In this document: one piece after another, positions 1 to 7,917 of the stretch
How positions within the stretch are numbered: the stretch's first letter is position 1
Layout: each line of letters begins with the position of its first letter
NCBI GenBank assembly: GCA_965263285.1
Contig: CBDHHD010000004.1
Location: 248,001-312,000 of the forward strand
DNA: 64,000 nucleotides
Direction: 5' to 3'
From: JASGCP01 sp965263285
GTDB taxonomy: Bacteria > Bacteroidota > Bacteroidia > Chitinophagales > Chitinophagaceae
Translations under genes and position numbers: made by a program
Notes under the pieces: model-generated
The model's database searches: none
The model's input: only the letters and a program-made list of their open reading frames with translations
What the model was told of the DNA's origin: nothing

Positions 1-1
1 T

Positions 2-409
2 GATGATACAGATGGTCATATTGATGATACAGTTCGATTTGTAGATGAACATAGAGTAATTACAATGATAGAAGAAAATAGATTAGATGCAAATTACGAT
101 ATATTAAAAAAGAACTATCGGCAATTGCAAAAGATGCGTTTATTAAATGGAGAGTTGTTAGAAATTATACCTATTCAAATGCCTAGTCCGGTTTATTATG
201 AAGGGCAACGCTTACCTGCTTCTTATGCTAATTTTTATATATGCAATGATTTTGTTGTAGTGCCTACTTTTCAATGTGATCAAGACGAATCAGCATTATT
301 GTCTATACAAAAATGCTTCCCTAATAGAAAGGTAGTGGGTATTTATTCAACAGATATCATTTGGGGATTGGGTAGTTTTCATTGCTTAAGCCAGCAAGAA
401 CCTATCTAA
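2..409 (+). CDS. aguA: Agmatine deiminase / Porphyromonas-type peptidylarginine deiminase family, C-terminal part
   Basis: The reading frame is open from base 2, so the gene starts before the window; about 135 C-terminal residues are present. The family hydrolyses agmatine to N-carbamoylputrescine and ammonia, in the arginine-to-polyamine route, in the cytosol. Visible signatures are DGHIDDTVRF near the start, carrying the catalytic acid and histidine, and GLGSFHCLSQQEP at the end, carrying the nucleophilic cysteine. The segment PASYANFYICND is also typical. A shorter start at base 65 would discard the catalytic DGH motif and is rejected. The protein ends five residues after the Cys motif, as is usual in this family. 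A peptidylarginine deiminase role cannot be excluded without the N-terminus, but the size and lack of an extra C-terminal domain favour agmatine deiminase. Confidence 0.9.
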   Translation, partial: DDTDGHIDDTVRFVDEHRVITMIEENRLDANYDILKKNYRQLQKMRLLNGELLEIIPIQMPSPVYYEGQRLPASYANFYICNDFVVVPTFQCDQDESALLSIQKCFPNRKVVGIYSTDIIWGLGSFHCLSQQEPI

Positions 410-539
410 AAAATAACAAATAATTTTATATATTGTTAATTTTTTTTTAAAATCGCATAAAATTATTGTTTGTATAAAATTATTTTATAATATTGCTTTT
501 ACTAATCATTTAATTTTTAAAATATAAAAATAAAAAAAA

Positions 540-1397
540 ATGGCGGACAATAACTCTAAAGTAAGTTCTTCAGTAGCAGAACAACCTCAGAAAAGAAGTA
601 ATGCAATTTCAATTATTGCACCTATTGTATGTATTATTATTGGTTATATTATTTGGCGATTTTTATTGGGTAGTAATGGAAACTTTACTACACCCGATCC
701 AGATTCATCACATTGGTTTTGGCCTAATCAATCAGGACCTAAAAGTGCTCTTGTAAGAATGTATGACGGAGGTATTATTGTGCCTATTTTGATTGGATTA
801 TTTTTAATTGTGGTTACCTTTGTGGTAGAAAGATTTATGACTGTTTCTAAAGCAGCAGGTACAGGTAATATAGATGATTTTATTCGTAAAGTACAATTTC
901 ATTTGTCTACTAAAGAATTGGATAAAGCTATTGTAGAATGCGATAAACAAAAAGGAAGTGTAGGGAATGTAATGAAAGCTGGTTTATTAAAGTATAAAGA
1001 AATGACCATGAATACGGTTTTAGATAAGGATCAAAAAGTATTGAGTATTAAGGAAGAAATAGAGCAAGCTACTGCTTTAGAATTGCCCATGTTAGAAAAA
1101 AATTTAGTGTTTTTATCTACCATTGCTTCTGTAGCTACTTTAATGGGATTATTAGGAACCGTATTGGGAATGATTCGTTCATTTGCTGCATTAGGAGATA
1201 GTGGGGGAGGTGAGGCTTCTGCTAAATTATCTCAAGGTATTGCAGAGGCATTGTACAATACTTCATTAGGTATTGGTACTTCAGCTATTTCAATTATTGT
1301 GTATAATATTTTTACAACAAAAATAGATGCTATTACTTATGGCATTGATGAGTCAGGCTTTACCCTTACACAAAGCTTTGCTTCTCACTATAAATAA
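540..1397 (+). CDS. exbB: ExbB/TolQ/MotA-type proton channel protein
   Basis: This 285-residue inner-membrane protein is the proton-channel subunit of an ExbB-ExbD-TonB energy-transduction complex. It has an N-terminal hydrophobic segment (about residues 22-43), a second at about 80-100, a long cytoplasmic region, and two C-terminal membrane helices at about 195-220 and 240-262. The conserved stretch TLMGLLGTVLGMIRSF followed by GIAEALYNTSLGIGTSAISI is the MotA/TolQ/ExbB channel signature. It is first in a same-strand cluster with two exbD genes and tonB, separated by 44-60 bp, so probably one transcript. The ATG at 540 follows an A-rich leader with no clear Shine-Dalgarno, as is common in Bacteroidota. 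The likely clients are TonB-dependent transporters such as the SusC protein at 19404-22634. Confidence 0.95.
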   Translation: MADNNSKVSSSVAEQPQKRSNAISIIAPIVCIIIGYIIWRFLLGSNGNFTTPDPDSSHWFWPNQSGPKSALVRMYDGGIIVPILIGLFLIVVTFVVERFMTVSKAAGTGNIDDFIRKVQFHLSTKELDKAIVECDKQKGSVGNVMKAGLLKYKEMTMNTVLDKDQKVLSIKEEIEQATALELPMLEKNLVFLSTIASVATLMGLLGTVLGMIRSFAALGDSGGGEASAKLSQGIAEALYNTSLGIGTSAISIIVYNIFTTKIDAITYGIDESGFTLTQSFASHYK

Positions 1398-1444
1398 TCA
1401 TTTATTGTGTTGGTTATTTTTTTATGATTAAAAATTAAGAAATT

Positions 1445-2110
1445 ATGGCTCGTCCAAAGATACCAAGAAAAAGCACAACAATTGATATGACGGCTATGTG
1501 TGATGTGGCTTTTTTGTTGCTTGCATTTTTTATTCTTACTACAAAATTTAAACCTGATGAAGCAGTTCCTATTAATACACCTAGCTCAGTAGCATCAAAG
1601 ATTGCACCTGATAAAGACTTAGTTATTATAAGTATTAATAAGAATGATAAGGTTTTTTTGTCTATTGAAGATAATGATAAAAAAGCAGAAATTGCTAATT
1701 TATTAAAATCGATGAATAATATTACAGTTAACCAAGCTTTATTTGTAAAGGCAGATTTTATAGGAGTACCCTTTAGTCAGTTAAATACTTTTCTAAATTT
1801 GCCTAAGGATCAAAGAAAAGCCGAATTATTGCCCGGCATTCCTGTTGATACTACTAAGGGGGTAAAAAATGAAATGGCAGATTGGATGAAGATCATTGCT
1901 TCGGCATATCAAGGACAAAAGCTAAACATATTATTAAAAGGGGATAATTTATCTAAATTCGGTTCTGTAGATGGTATTTTAACAGCTTTTAAAAGAAATG
2001 ACTTAAATAAATTCCAAGTGGTTACAGATCCTGAAAATATTCCAAAAGGTACTGACCTATGGAATTTGAATATAAAGATTAATGGAAGTGGTAGTGTGAG
2101 TGGAGAATGA
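1445..2110 (+). CDS. exbD: ExbD/TolR family biopolymer transport protein (first copy)
   Basis: This 221-residue protein has the ExbD layout: a short basic cytoplasmic N-terminus (RPKIPRKSTTIDMTAMCDVA), one membrane helix at about residues 20-38 (AFLLLAFFILTT) and a periplasmic domain. The membrane Asp of the DMTAMCD segment is the expected proton-carrying residue. ExbD works with ExbB to convert the proton gradient into movement of TonB. It is second in the exbB-exbD-exbD-tonB cluster. Two unequal exbD copies in a row are common in Bacteroidota; this one has the longer periplasmic part. Its exact division of labour with the second copy cannot be read from sequence. Confidence 0.92.
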   Translation: MARPKIPRKSTTIDMTAMCDVAFLLLAFFILTTKFKPDEAVPINTPSSVASKIAPDKDLVIISINKNDKVFLSIEDNDKKAEIANLLKSMNNITVNQALFVKADFIGVPFSQLNTFLNLPKDQRKAELLPGIPVDTTKGVKNEMADWMKIIASAYQGQKLNILLKGDNLSKFGSVDGILTAFKRNDLNKFQVVTDPENIPKGTDLWNLNIKINGSGSVSGE

Positions 2111-2169
2111 TGATAGATTGACAGTATTTTTATTATATATTTTTTAAAAACAATTAAAAGTATTAATAT

Positions 2170-2790
2170 ATGGCAGAATTAGACACCTCGGGTGGGGGGC
2201 ATAAAAAAGGACCTGGCGTCAAAAAGCCTGGGAAAAAATCAACGCGAGTAGATCTTACTCCTATGGTGGATCTTGGTTTTTTATTGATTACTTTCTTTAT
2301 CTTTACAACTACCATGAGTCAACCTACTTCATTTAAGTTGTTTCTTCCTAAAGATGTAACAAAACCAGATGAGCAAAATAAAGTAAAGGCTTCTAGCACA
2401 CTTACTATTTTGTTGGGAAAGAATAGTGAAGTATTCTATTATGAAGGAGAATTAGCGAGTGATGGGAGTAATATCGTTGTTTCGTCATTTGATAATGGCG
2501 CTAACGCTATTAGAAACGAAATTGTTAAAAAGAAGGGAGAGGTTATTCGTATGCATGTGCATGAACAAAGTTGTGCAAAAATTTGGGCTGAAAATAATGG
2601 GGATAAGACTTCTTGCTTAGATAAAGATTATGTTGTTGTTCTTAAGCCTGATAACGAAGCTCCTTATCAAGATGTAGTAAAGATATTAAACGAGATGCAA
2701 ATAAGTGTAGTAAAAAGATACGCATTAGTAGATATTAGCCCATTAGAAGAATTATATGTGAAAAAGATAGAGCAATCGAGAGGTTGGTAA
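2170..2790 (+). CDS. exbD: ExbD/TolR family biopolymer transport protein (second copy)
   Basis: This 206-residue ExbD paralogue starts with a Gly/Lys-rich cytoplasmic tail (residues 8-25), then STRVDLTPMVDLGFLLITFF, which contains the conserved membrane Asp and begins the single transmembrane helix. The rest is periplasmic. The tail is unusual for its run of Gly and Lys (GGGHKKGPGVKKPGKK). It lies 59 bp after the first exbD and 43 bp before tonB, so it probably belongs to the same operon and the same inner-membrane complex. The two ExbD copies share the membrane motif but diverge strongly in the periplasmic part. Confidence 0.92.
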   Translation: MAELDTSGGGHKKGPGVKKPGKKSTRVDLTPMVDLGFLLITFFIFTTTMSQPTSFKLFLPKDVTKPDEQNKVKASSTLTILLGKNSEVFYYEGELASDGSNIVVSSFDNGANAIRNEIVKKKGEVIRMHVHEQSCAKIWAENNGDKTSCLDKDYVVVLKPDNEAPYQDVVKILNEMQISVVKRYALVDISPLEELYVKKIEQSRGW

Positions 2791-2833
2791 ATAAAATAGT
2801 AAATAAATTTTAACTTTTGAATGGATAAAAAAT

Positions 2834-3664
2834 ATGGATGTAAATAAAATATTAAATGCTGATGTATTAGATATTATCTTTGAAGGAAAAAACAAAGACT
2901 ATGGAGCGTATGAACTAAGAAAATCATATAAGAAAAGGGTATTAAAGTCTATTTATATTATGATTGGAATAGTAATACTCTTCTTTATTTTATATGCATT
3001 AAGTGGTATTACCAAAAAAGAAAAGGCTGTGGTGTTTGTTCAAGATGTGTCTTTAGAAAACCTTCAAGAGCAAAGAAAAGAACCCCCGCCACCTCCGCCT
3101 CCGCCACCCCCTAAGCCTTTGCCTCCTAAAGTGGAGATAGCTAAGTTTACACCTCCAAAGATTGTTAAAGATCAGGATGTGAAACCACAAGATCAACCGC
3201 CCGATTTAGATAAATTAGAAAATACTAAGATAGGTTCTTTTAATCAAAGTGGATTGAAAGATAATGGTTTGGTAGCACCTGCAGAAAGAAGTATTGGTGG
3301 GGTAGCTGCTCCTAAAAGCTCTAACGAGGATTATGATAAGGTATTTACAGTAGTTCAAATCCCTGCTACTTACCCAGGTGGATTAGATGCATGGAAGAGA
3401 TTCTTACAAAGAAACCTTAATCAAAATGTACCCGTTGATAATGGAGCACCTTCAGGTACTTATTCTGTTACGCTTACTTTTATTGTAGATAAACAAGGTA
3501 ATATTAGCGATATCCAAGCAGAAACAGACCCCGGCTATGGCACAAAAGAAGAAGCTATTCGCGTGCTTAGAAAAGGAGGTGGTTGGAAGCCTGCTGTTCA
3601 AAACGGACGACCTGTTATTTATCGTAATAGACAAACCATTACCTTTGTTGTAAATGAAGAATAA
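2834..3664 (+). CDS. tonB: TonB family energy transducer
   Basis: This 276-residue protein carries the energy of the ExbBD complex across the periplasm to outer-membrane receptors. Domains in order: a cytoplasmic N-terminus with the Bacteroidota-typical NKDYGAYELRKSYKKR, a membrane helix at about residues 38-59, a proline-rich periplasmic spacer (runs of Pro at about 84-103 and PPKIVKDQDVKPQDQPP after it), and a C-terminal TonB domain from about residue 190 to the end, including YPGGLDAWKRFLQRNL and GGGWKPAVQNGRPVIYR. The final strand ending ITFVVNEE is complete. It is the fourth gene of the cluster and ends 11 bp before the next gene. Confidence 0.93.
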   Translation: MDVNKILNADVLDIIFEGKNKDYGAYELRKSYKKRVLKSIYIMIGIVILFFILYALSGITKKEKAVVFVQDVSLENLQEQRKEPPPPPPPPPPKPLPPKVEIAKFTPPKIVKDQDVKPQDQPPDLDKLENTKIGSFNQSGLKDNGLVAPAERSIGGVAAPKSSNEDYDKVFTVVQIPATYPGGLDAWKRFLQRNLNQNVPVDNGAPSGTYSVTLTFIVDKQGNISDIQAETDPGYGTKEEAIRVLRKGGGWKPAVQNGRPVIYRNRQTITFVVNEE

Positions 3665-3675
3665 TTATTTTCTTT

Positions 3676-4206
3676 ATGACAATTTATAATAAAGTGGTTA
3701 TTATTTCAAAAGAAGTTGCTTTAAAGAAATTGCAAAGAATGTCTTTGGAAATTATAGAACAACATTATAGCCATATAGCAAATATCGTTTTTATTGGCAT
3801 CGATGTAAAAGGTACCTATATCGCAGAAATTGTTTTACAATATTTAAAACAATATTCATTACCTGCATTACCCATTATTATCACCATGCAAATAGATAAG
3901 AAAGTAGTAGGCAATTGTACTCGTTTTTCTAAAGAAATAGATTTTAAAAACAAACGAGTTATTATTATGGATGATGTAGCCAATAGTGGGTATACCTTAT
4001 TTCTTGCATTACAACCGCTGTTTCAATATAAAATTTGTCAAATACAAATACTTGTATTAATAGATAGAATGCACAAAATGTTTCCCATTAAATCTGATTT
4101 TATTGGCACGGTGGTTTCTACTACACTACAAGACCATATAGAAGTAAGTTTTGAGCAAAAACAGATTAAAGATATCTATTTAACTACAAAAAAGGGGCAT
4201 AACTAA
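3676..4206 (+). CDS. Phosphoribosyltransferase family protein (PyrR-like)
   Basis: This 176-residue protein has the type I phosphoribosyltransferase fold signature: the PRPP-binding loop VIIMDDVANSGYT at about residues 95-107, with two acidic residues and the Ser-Gly-x-Thr end. The overall length and the order of segments resemble PyrR, which binds pyr mRNA and/or has weak uracil phosphoribosyltransferase activity, but the substrate cannot be assigned. It starts 11 bp after tonB and may be cotranscribed. Oddity: the last three residues (Gly-His-Asn) and the TAA stop are supplied by the terminal inverted repeat of the inserted ISL3-type element (4196-4778), so the native C-terminus has been replaced, probably by only a few residues, since family members end near this point. 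Confidence 0.75.
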   Translation: MTIYNKVVIISKEVALKKLQRMSLEIIEQHYSHIANIVFIGIDVKGTYIAEIVLQYLKQYSLPALPIIITMQIDKKVVGNCTRFSKEIDFKNKRVIIMDDVANSGYTLFLALQPLFQYKICQIQILVLIDRMHKMFPIKSDFIGTVVSTTLQDHIEVSFEQKQIKDIYLTTKKGHN

Positions 4207-4722
4207 ATTTAGTGTGAGGGAAAATTTAGGTTACTAAAATAAAAGAGCATATTAATTCTAAATCTTTTATAACTTTTAAATCCTTTTGCTTTAGCGATTA
4301 CCTTTTGAATTCTACCATTTATATTTTTATGCATAGCACTAGTTGTATGTGTGATAAATGCATTAACCCAACTTGGTAAACGACATTACGCAAATGATTG
4401 ATAGTAAAGTGTTTACTTGATTGCAACTCGTTTTTTAGGGACTACATCTTCGTCTTGTGTAATAGGGGGCAGGTTTGTATTTGGTGGCAGAATAGATGGC
4501 TTGTGCCTCTGCTATTGTTTGGTCTCCATAAATTTTATATACCTTATTAACATCCCCTTTCTTTTTATAAACACTAGGTAAATATTTAAAATAAATACGA
4601 ACTATTTTCTCTTGTTCTTCAGCTTTATCAATCTTGGTAATCGAAAAATCTGATGCAACATTTATCATCGTTTGTATAAAATTTAAAATATCTTTTTCTT
4701 GCATATAAAATTGTTTTTGCAA
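4201..4722 (-). pseudogene. ISL3-family transposase remnant (N- and C-terminal pieces)
   Basis: Minus-strand translation from 4722 gives MQKQFYMQEKDILNFIQTMI and continues to NKVYKIY with near identity to the N-terminus of the transposase at 34016-35242, then runs into foreign sequence and stops at 4435. The region 4201-4365 encodes, on the same strand, the matching C-terminus including the last catalytic-domain segment and the stop in the inverted repeat. In the piece corresponding to AMHENINGR the catalytic Glu is replaced by Lys. The gene cannot make an active transposase. Confidence 0.85.
4413..4511 (-). other. Captured coding fragment inside the deleted IS
   Basis: Between the two transposase pieces, one minus-strand frame reads 32 residues with a protein-like composition (HKPSILPPNTNLPPITQDED, then VVPKKRVAIK and a TAA stop). 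It matches neither transposase and is out of frame with the upstream transposase piece. It looks like the C-terminal tail of some chromosomal gene picked up during formation of the deletion. The source gene is not in this window. This is inference from composition and position only. Confidence 0.35.
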
Positions 4723-4792
4723 ATATCTATTTTATTTTGTATTTTCGCATAGTCCCTCACACTAAATTTAGTTATGCCAAAAAATAAATAAT

Positions 4793-6526
4793 ATGGAAAA
4801 AAAAATAATAGATAGAATACAGAAATGGTTAAATAGCGATTTAGTAGAGGCACTATCAAAAGAAACAATTATTAAACTGCAAAACAATAAAGAGGAAGAA
4901 AAGAACTTATTAGATGCTTTTGCTTGTAATTTAAGCTTTGGCACAGGAGGCCTTCGTGGTATTATGGGAGTAGGGGATAATAGAATGAACCAGTACACAG
5001 TAGGAATGGCTACACAAGGATTTGCCAATTACATTAAAAAAAACTTTATTAATACCACTATTAAAGTGGTTATTTCTTATGATAGTCGTAATCAAAGCCC
5101 TTTTTTTGCCAGCGTAACAGCAGCAGTGTTTGCTGCCAATGGATTTGAAGTGTATCTTTTTTCTTCTCTTCGTCCTACGCCAGAATTGAGTTTTGCTATT
5201 CGCATGCTTTCTTGCCATGCAGGAGTAATGTGTACTGCAAGTCATAATCCCAAAGAGTATAATGGCTATAAAGCCTATTGGAACGATGGGTCGCAGCTCG
5301 TGCCTCCTCACGATATTCAAGTGATTAAAGAGGTGGAAGCGATTCAAGATTTTAAAGATGTGAAATGGAAAGGGAATGAAGAAAATATTCATTTTATTGA
5401 TCAACAGATAGATGATGCTTATATTACAATGGTAAAGACACTTCGCATTCATCCTGTTGATAGTCATGCACATCCACTTCATATTATATATACACCCTTA
5501 CATGGCACGGGTATTACCCTCGTTCCTAAAGCATTGAAAGAATTTGGTTTTACAAAGGTAGAAGTGGTGGTGTCTCAGTCTATTCCTGATGGTAACTTTC
5601 CAACAGTGGTGTACCCTAATCCAGAAGAAAAAGAAGCGATGCACTTAGGACTTCAGCAAGCTATGGCAAGAAAAGCCGATATTTTGTTAGGTACTGACCC
5701 CGATGCAGATAGGGTGGCAGTAGGGGTGAAAGATGACCAGGGGCAATGGATATTGTTGAATGGTAATCAAACAGCAGCGCTATTGGTAAGCTATATGCTT
5801 GAAGAAAGAATAAAGAATAAATTAGCTACTCCTAATGATATGGTTATTTCAACCATTGTAACTACCCCTTTGCTTGAAAAAATTGCCCATATAAATAAGG
5901 TGGCTTATTATGAGGTGCTAACAGGTTTTAAATGGATTGCCGAGGTAATTAGAAAAAAAGAAGGAAAAGAAAATTTTATTGTAGGGGGGGAAGAGAGCTT
6001 TGGACTATTAGTAGGTGACCAAGTGAGAGATAAAGATGCTATCAGTGCTGTAGCAATGATTTGTGAAATGGCTTCTATAGAAAAGCAAAAAAAAAGAACG
6101 CTATTTGATAGATTAATAGAAGTATATATTAAATATGGTATGTATAAAGAGAGCTTGGTAAGCCTTACTAAGAAAGGGGTAGATGGTCATAAGGAGATTT
6201 TGAATATGATGGATAGTTATCGTAAAAATACCCCTACAACGATTAATGGGCAATCTGTTGTTTATTTAAACGACTATGTTTCGCTAGAACAAAAAGATAT
6301 GCGTACCCAAGAGGTGAAAAAGATAGATCTTCCTCAGAGCGATGTGTTACAATTTGTTCTTGCCGACCAAACAAAAATATCTATTCGCCCTAGCGGTACA
6401 GAGCCAAAAATAAAATTTTATATGAGCGTTTGCGGTACCCTCACCTCTAAAAACGACTATGCAAAAGTACAACAGCAACTACAAGATAAAATAGATGCTA
6501 TTAAAAAAGAGATGAAGTGGGAGTAG
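4793..6526 (+). CDS. Phospho-sugar mutase (phosphoglucomutase/phosphomannomutase family)
   Basis: This 577-residue cytosolic enzyme interconverts hexose 1- and 6-phosphates. All four signatures of the alpha-D-phosphohexomutase superfamily are present: the phosphoserine loop TASHNP (Ser about residue 150), the Mg-binding DPDADR (302-307), the sugar-binding GGEESFG (about 398-404) and the phosphate-binding RPSGTEPKIKFY (532-543). The length matches the long bacterial phosphoglucomutase/phosphomannomutase group; glucose versus mannose preference cannot be settled. The ATG at 4793 is 15 bp from the end of the IS at 4196-4778. That IS end carries a degraded outward -7 box (TATTTTCG, 4739-4746), so native promoter sequence has probably been displaced. 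Confidence 0.94.
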   Translation: MEKKIIDRIQKWLNSDLVEALSKETIIKLQNNKEEEKNLLDAFACNLSFGTGGLRGIMGVGDNRMNQYTVGMATQGFANYIKKNFINTTIKVVISYDSRNQSPFFASVTAAVFAANGFEVYLFSSLRPTPELSFAIRMLSCHAGVMCTASHNPKEYNGYKAYWNDGSQLVPPHDIQVIKEVEAIQDFKDVKWKGNEENIHFIDQQIDDAYITMVKTLRIHPVDSHAHPLHIIYTPLHGTGITLVPKALKEFGFTKVEVVVSQSIPDGNFPTVVYPNPEEKEAMHLGLQQAMARKADILLGTDPDADRVAVGVKDDQGQWILLNGNQTAALLVSYMLEERIKNKLATPNDMVISTIVTTPLLEKIAHINKVAYYEVLTGFKWIAEVIRKKEGKENFIVGGEESFGLLVGDQVRDKDAISAVAMICEMASIEKQKKRTLFDRLIEVYIKYGMYKESLVSLTKKGVDGHKEILNMMDSYRKNTPTTINGQSVVYLNDYVSLEQKDMRTQEVKKIDLPQSDVLQFVLADQTKISIRPSGTEPKIKFYMSVCGTLTSKNDYAKVQQQLQDKIDAIKKEMKWE

Positions 6527-6659
6527 GAGGAAGGGGATGGTTGAGATTAGAAAGTGTTTGAATCTACTTAGGTAACTCAATAGATATAGTTGCTTTTACA
6601 ATTAGTTAAAAAATAATAGTCTGCCATATACAATGCAATAAGTTAAACGAGCTTATATG

Positions 6660-6908
6660 TTATTGAGTATCTCCTAAATTATGATATTGTTGCATGTCGT
6701 TATTATAGCCGTCTATATCTCCTAAGGCTTTTTTTGCAAGTCCTCTAACCGCATAAGCTCCTACGTCATTAGGATTGAATTCTATTGCCTTATTATAGTC
6801 TGCAATAGCTCCTTTATAGTCTTATAAATTATATTTTGTAAGTCCTCTATCATAATACTCTTCTGACGTTTTGCTTGTTGTAAAAAAACTAAATAATGAT
6901 TTTTTCAT
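6660..6908 (-). pseudogene. Small TPR-repeat protein with an internal stop
   Basis: From an ATG at 6908 the minus strand reads MKKSLFSFFTTSKTSEEYYD and then a tetratricopeptide helix (RGLTKYNL), a TAA stop as codon 29 (6822-6824), and in the same frame DYKGAIADYNKAIEFNPND, a canonical TPR helix pair, then AYAVRGLAKKALGDIDGY to a stop at 6660. The frame is otherwise uninterrupted for 83 codons and the stop falls exactly where TPRs have Gly/Glu before DYKGAI. It is a nonsense-mutated short TPR protein. The remaining bases 6527-6659 and 6909-7050 show no gene; 6954-7018 resembles the left end of the dispersed hairpin repeats. Confidence 0.7.
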
Positions 6909-7084
6909 AAAAAACTATTTATATTAAAATTATAAATTTTCGTAAATATCGGCTAAATCTTTTTTGAGGTGCTAAGGACTTTGTGAAACATGACATCTAT
7001 TTATACAATCTTATTTATACCCCACCCCTAAAAAAAATATTTAGCCGATTTTGGTTTTTAGTTTATTATCCAAAAAATCTAAAT

Positions 7085-7092
7085 TATCTTTG
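7085..7092 (+). promoter_or_regulatory. Bacteroidota -7 box (TATCTTTG) for methionine aminopeptidase
   Basis: TATCTTTG matches the TAnnTTTG consensus. It lies 15 bp before the ATG at 7108 and downstream of a possible upstream ATG at 7051, so it decides the start. A weak -33 candidate (TTTA, 7062-7065) is 19 bp upstream. Confidence 0.6.
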
Positions 7093-7107
7093 TGTTTATT
7101 TTTTTCG

Positions 7108-7914
7108 ATGTCCGACACAATATATTATAAAACAGATGAAGAGGTTGCGCTGATACAACAAGCTGCTTTATTAGTGAGTGCAACCCTTGCTAATGTAGCT
7201 GCTTATATTAAGCCTGGTTTAACAACGATGGAGATTGATAGCAGATGTACTACATTTATTCAAGATCATCATGGCATTCCTTCCTTTTTTCAATATCATG
7301 GGTATCCTTTTCATATATGTGCAAGTGTGAATGATGTGGTAGTGCATGGGTTTCCTAATCAGCAACCTTTAAGAGAAGGAGATATTGTTTCTATTGATGT
7401 GGGAGTTATTCTAAATGGTTGGCATGGTGATCATGCGTATACTTTTGTGATAGGTAAACCTACTGATGATATTATTCAATTAGTAAAAACTACAAAAGAA
7501 AGTTTATATAAAGGAATAGAAAAGGCTGTTGTGGGCAATACCATTGGAGATATTGGTTATGCTATTCAACACCATACAGAACATGCGCATGGATATGGAG
7601 TGGTGAGAGAATTAGTTGGTCATGGGTTAGGAATCCATTTGCACGAGTTGCCCCAGGTGCCTAATTATGGTAAAAAAGGCAAAGGGTTACGATTACAAAA
7701 AAATCTTGTATTGGCTATTGAACCAATGATTAATTTGAAAAAAAAAGAAGTATATACAGAAAAAGACGGATGGACTATTCGCACAAAGGATAAGATGCCT
7801 TCTGCCCATTTTGAACATGATATATGTGTGAAAGAAAATGAAGCATTTATTTTATCAGATTATAAGATTATTGAAGAGGCAATTAAGAAAAATTCATATC
7901 TTTATTTTATTTAA
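7108..7914 (+). CDS. map: Type I methionine aminopeptidase
   Basis: This 268-residue cytosolic metalloprotease removes the initiator Met from nascent proteins. The five metal ligands are recognisable: Asp in SIDVGVI, Asp in GWHGDHAYTF, His in GHGLGIHLHELP, Glu in AIEPMI and Glu in AHFEHDI. The catalytic His lies in QYHGYPFHICASVN. The ATG at 7108 (MSDTIYYKTDEEV) is preferred over the in-frame ATG at 7051, which would add 19 residues lacking family similarity and would lie upstream of the promoter box at 7085. It ends 3 bp before the biotin ligase gene, so the two are probably cotranscribed. Confidence 0.95.
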   Translation: MSDTIYYKTDEEVALIQQAALLVSATLANVAAYIKPGLTTMEIDSRCTTFIQDHHGIPSFFQYHGYPFHICASVNDVVVHGFPNQQPLREGDIVSIDVGVILNGWHGDHAYTFVIGKPTDDIIQLVKTTKESLYKGIEKAVVGNTIGDIGYAIQHHTEHAHGYGVVRELVGHGLGIHLHELPQVPNYGKKGKGLRLQKNLVLAIEPMINLKKKEVYTEKDGWTIRTKDKMPSAHFEHDICVKENEAFILSDYKIIEEAIKKNSYLYFI

Positions 7915-7917
7915 TTC

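Larger units (their letters stand above)
4196..4778 (-). mobile_element. Internally deleted ISL3-type element with captured fragment
   Basis: The element is bounded by inverted repeats of about 25 bp that begin GGCATAACTAAATTTAGTGT and end in the reverse complement (4754-4778), identical to the ends of the complete IS at 33942-35255. Read on the minus strand it keeps the start of the transposase gene (to about codon 58) and its last ~55 codons; about 285 codons in between are gone and replaced by some 140 bp of unrelated DNA. It is therefore non-autonomous. The flanking 8 bp (AAAAAAGG left, AAAAAATA right) are similar but not identical, so a target duplication is doubtful. The right end lies 15 bp before the phosphohexomutase start. 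Confidence 0.85.

Noticed and set aside
3676..4206. Calling the phosphoribosyltransferase a true PyrR regulator
   Set aside because: Only the PRPP loop is diagnostic, no pyr genes adjoin, and the C-terminus is altered by the IS, so a regulatory role is not supported.
7051..7107. Upstream in-frame start of methionine aminopeptidase
   Set aside because: It precedes the -7 box at 7085 and adds residues unlike the family.
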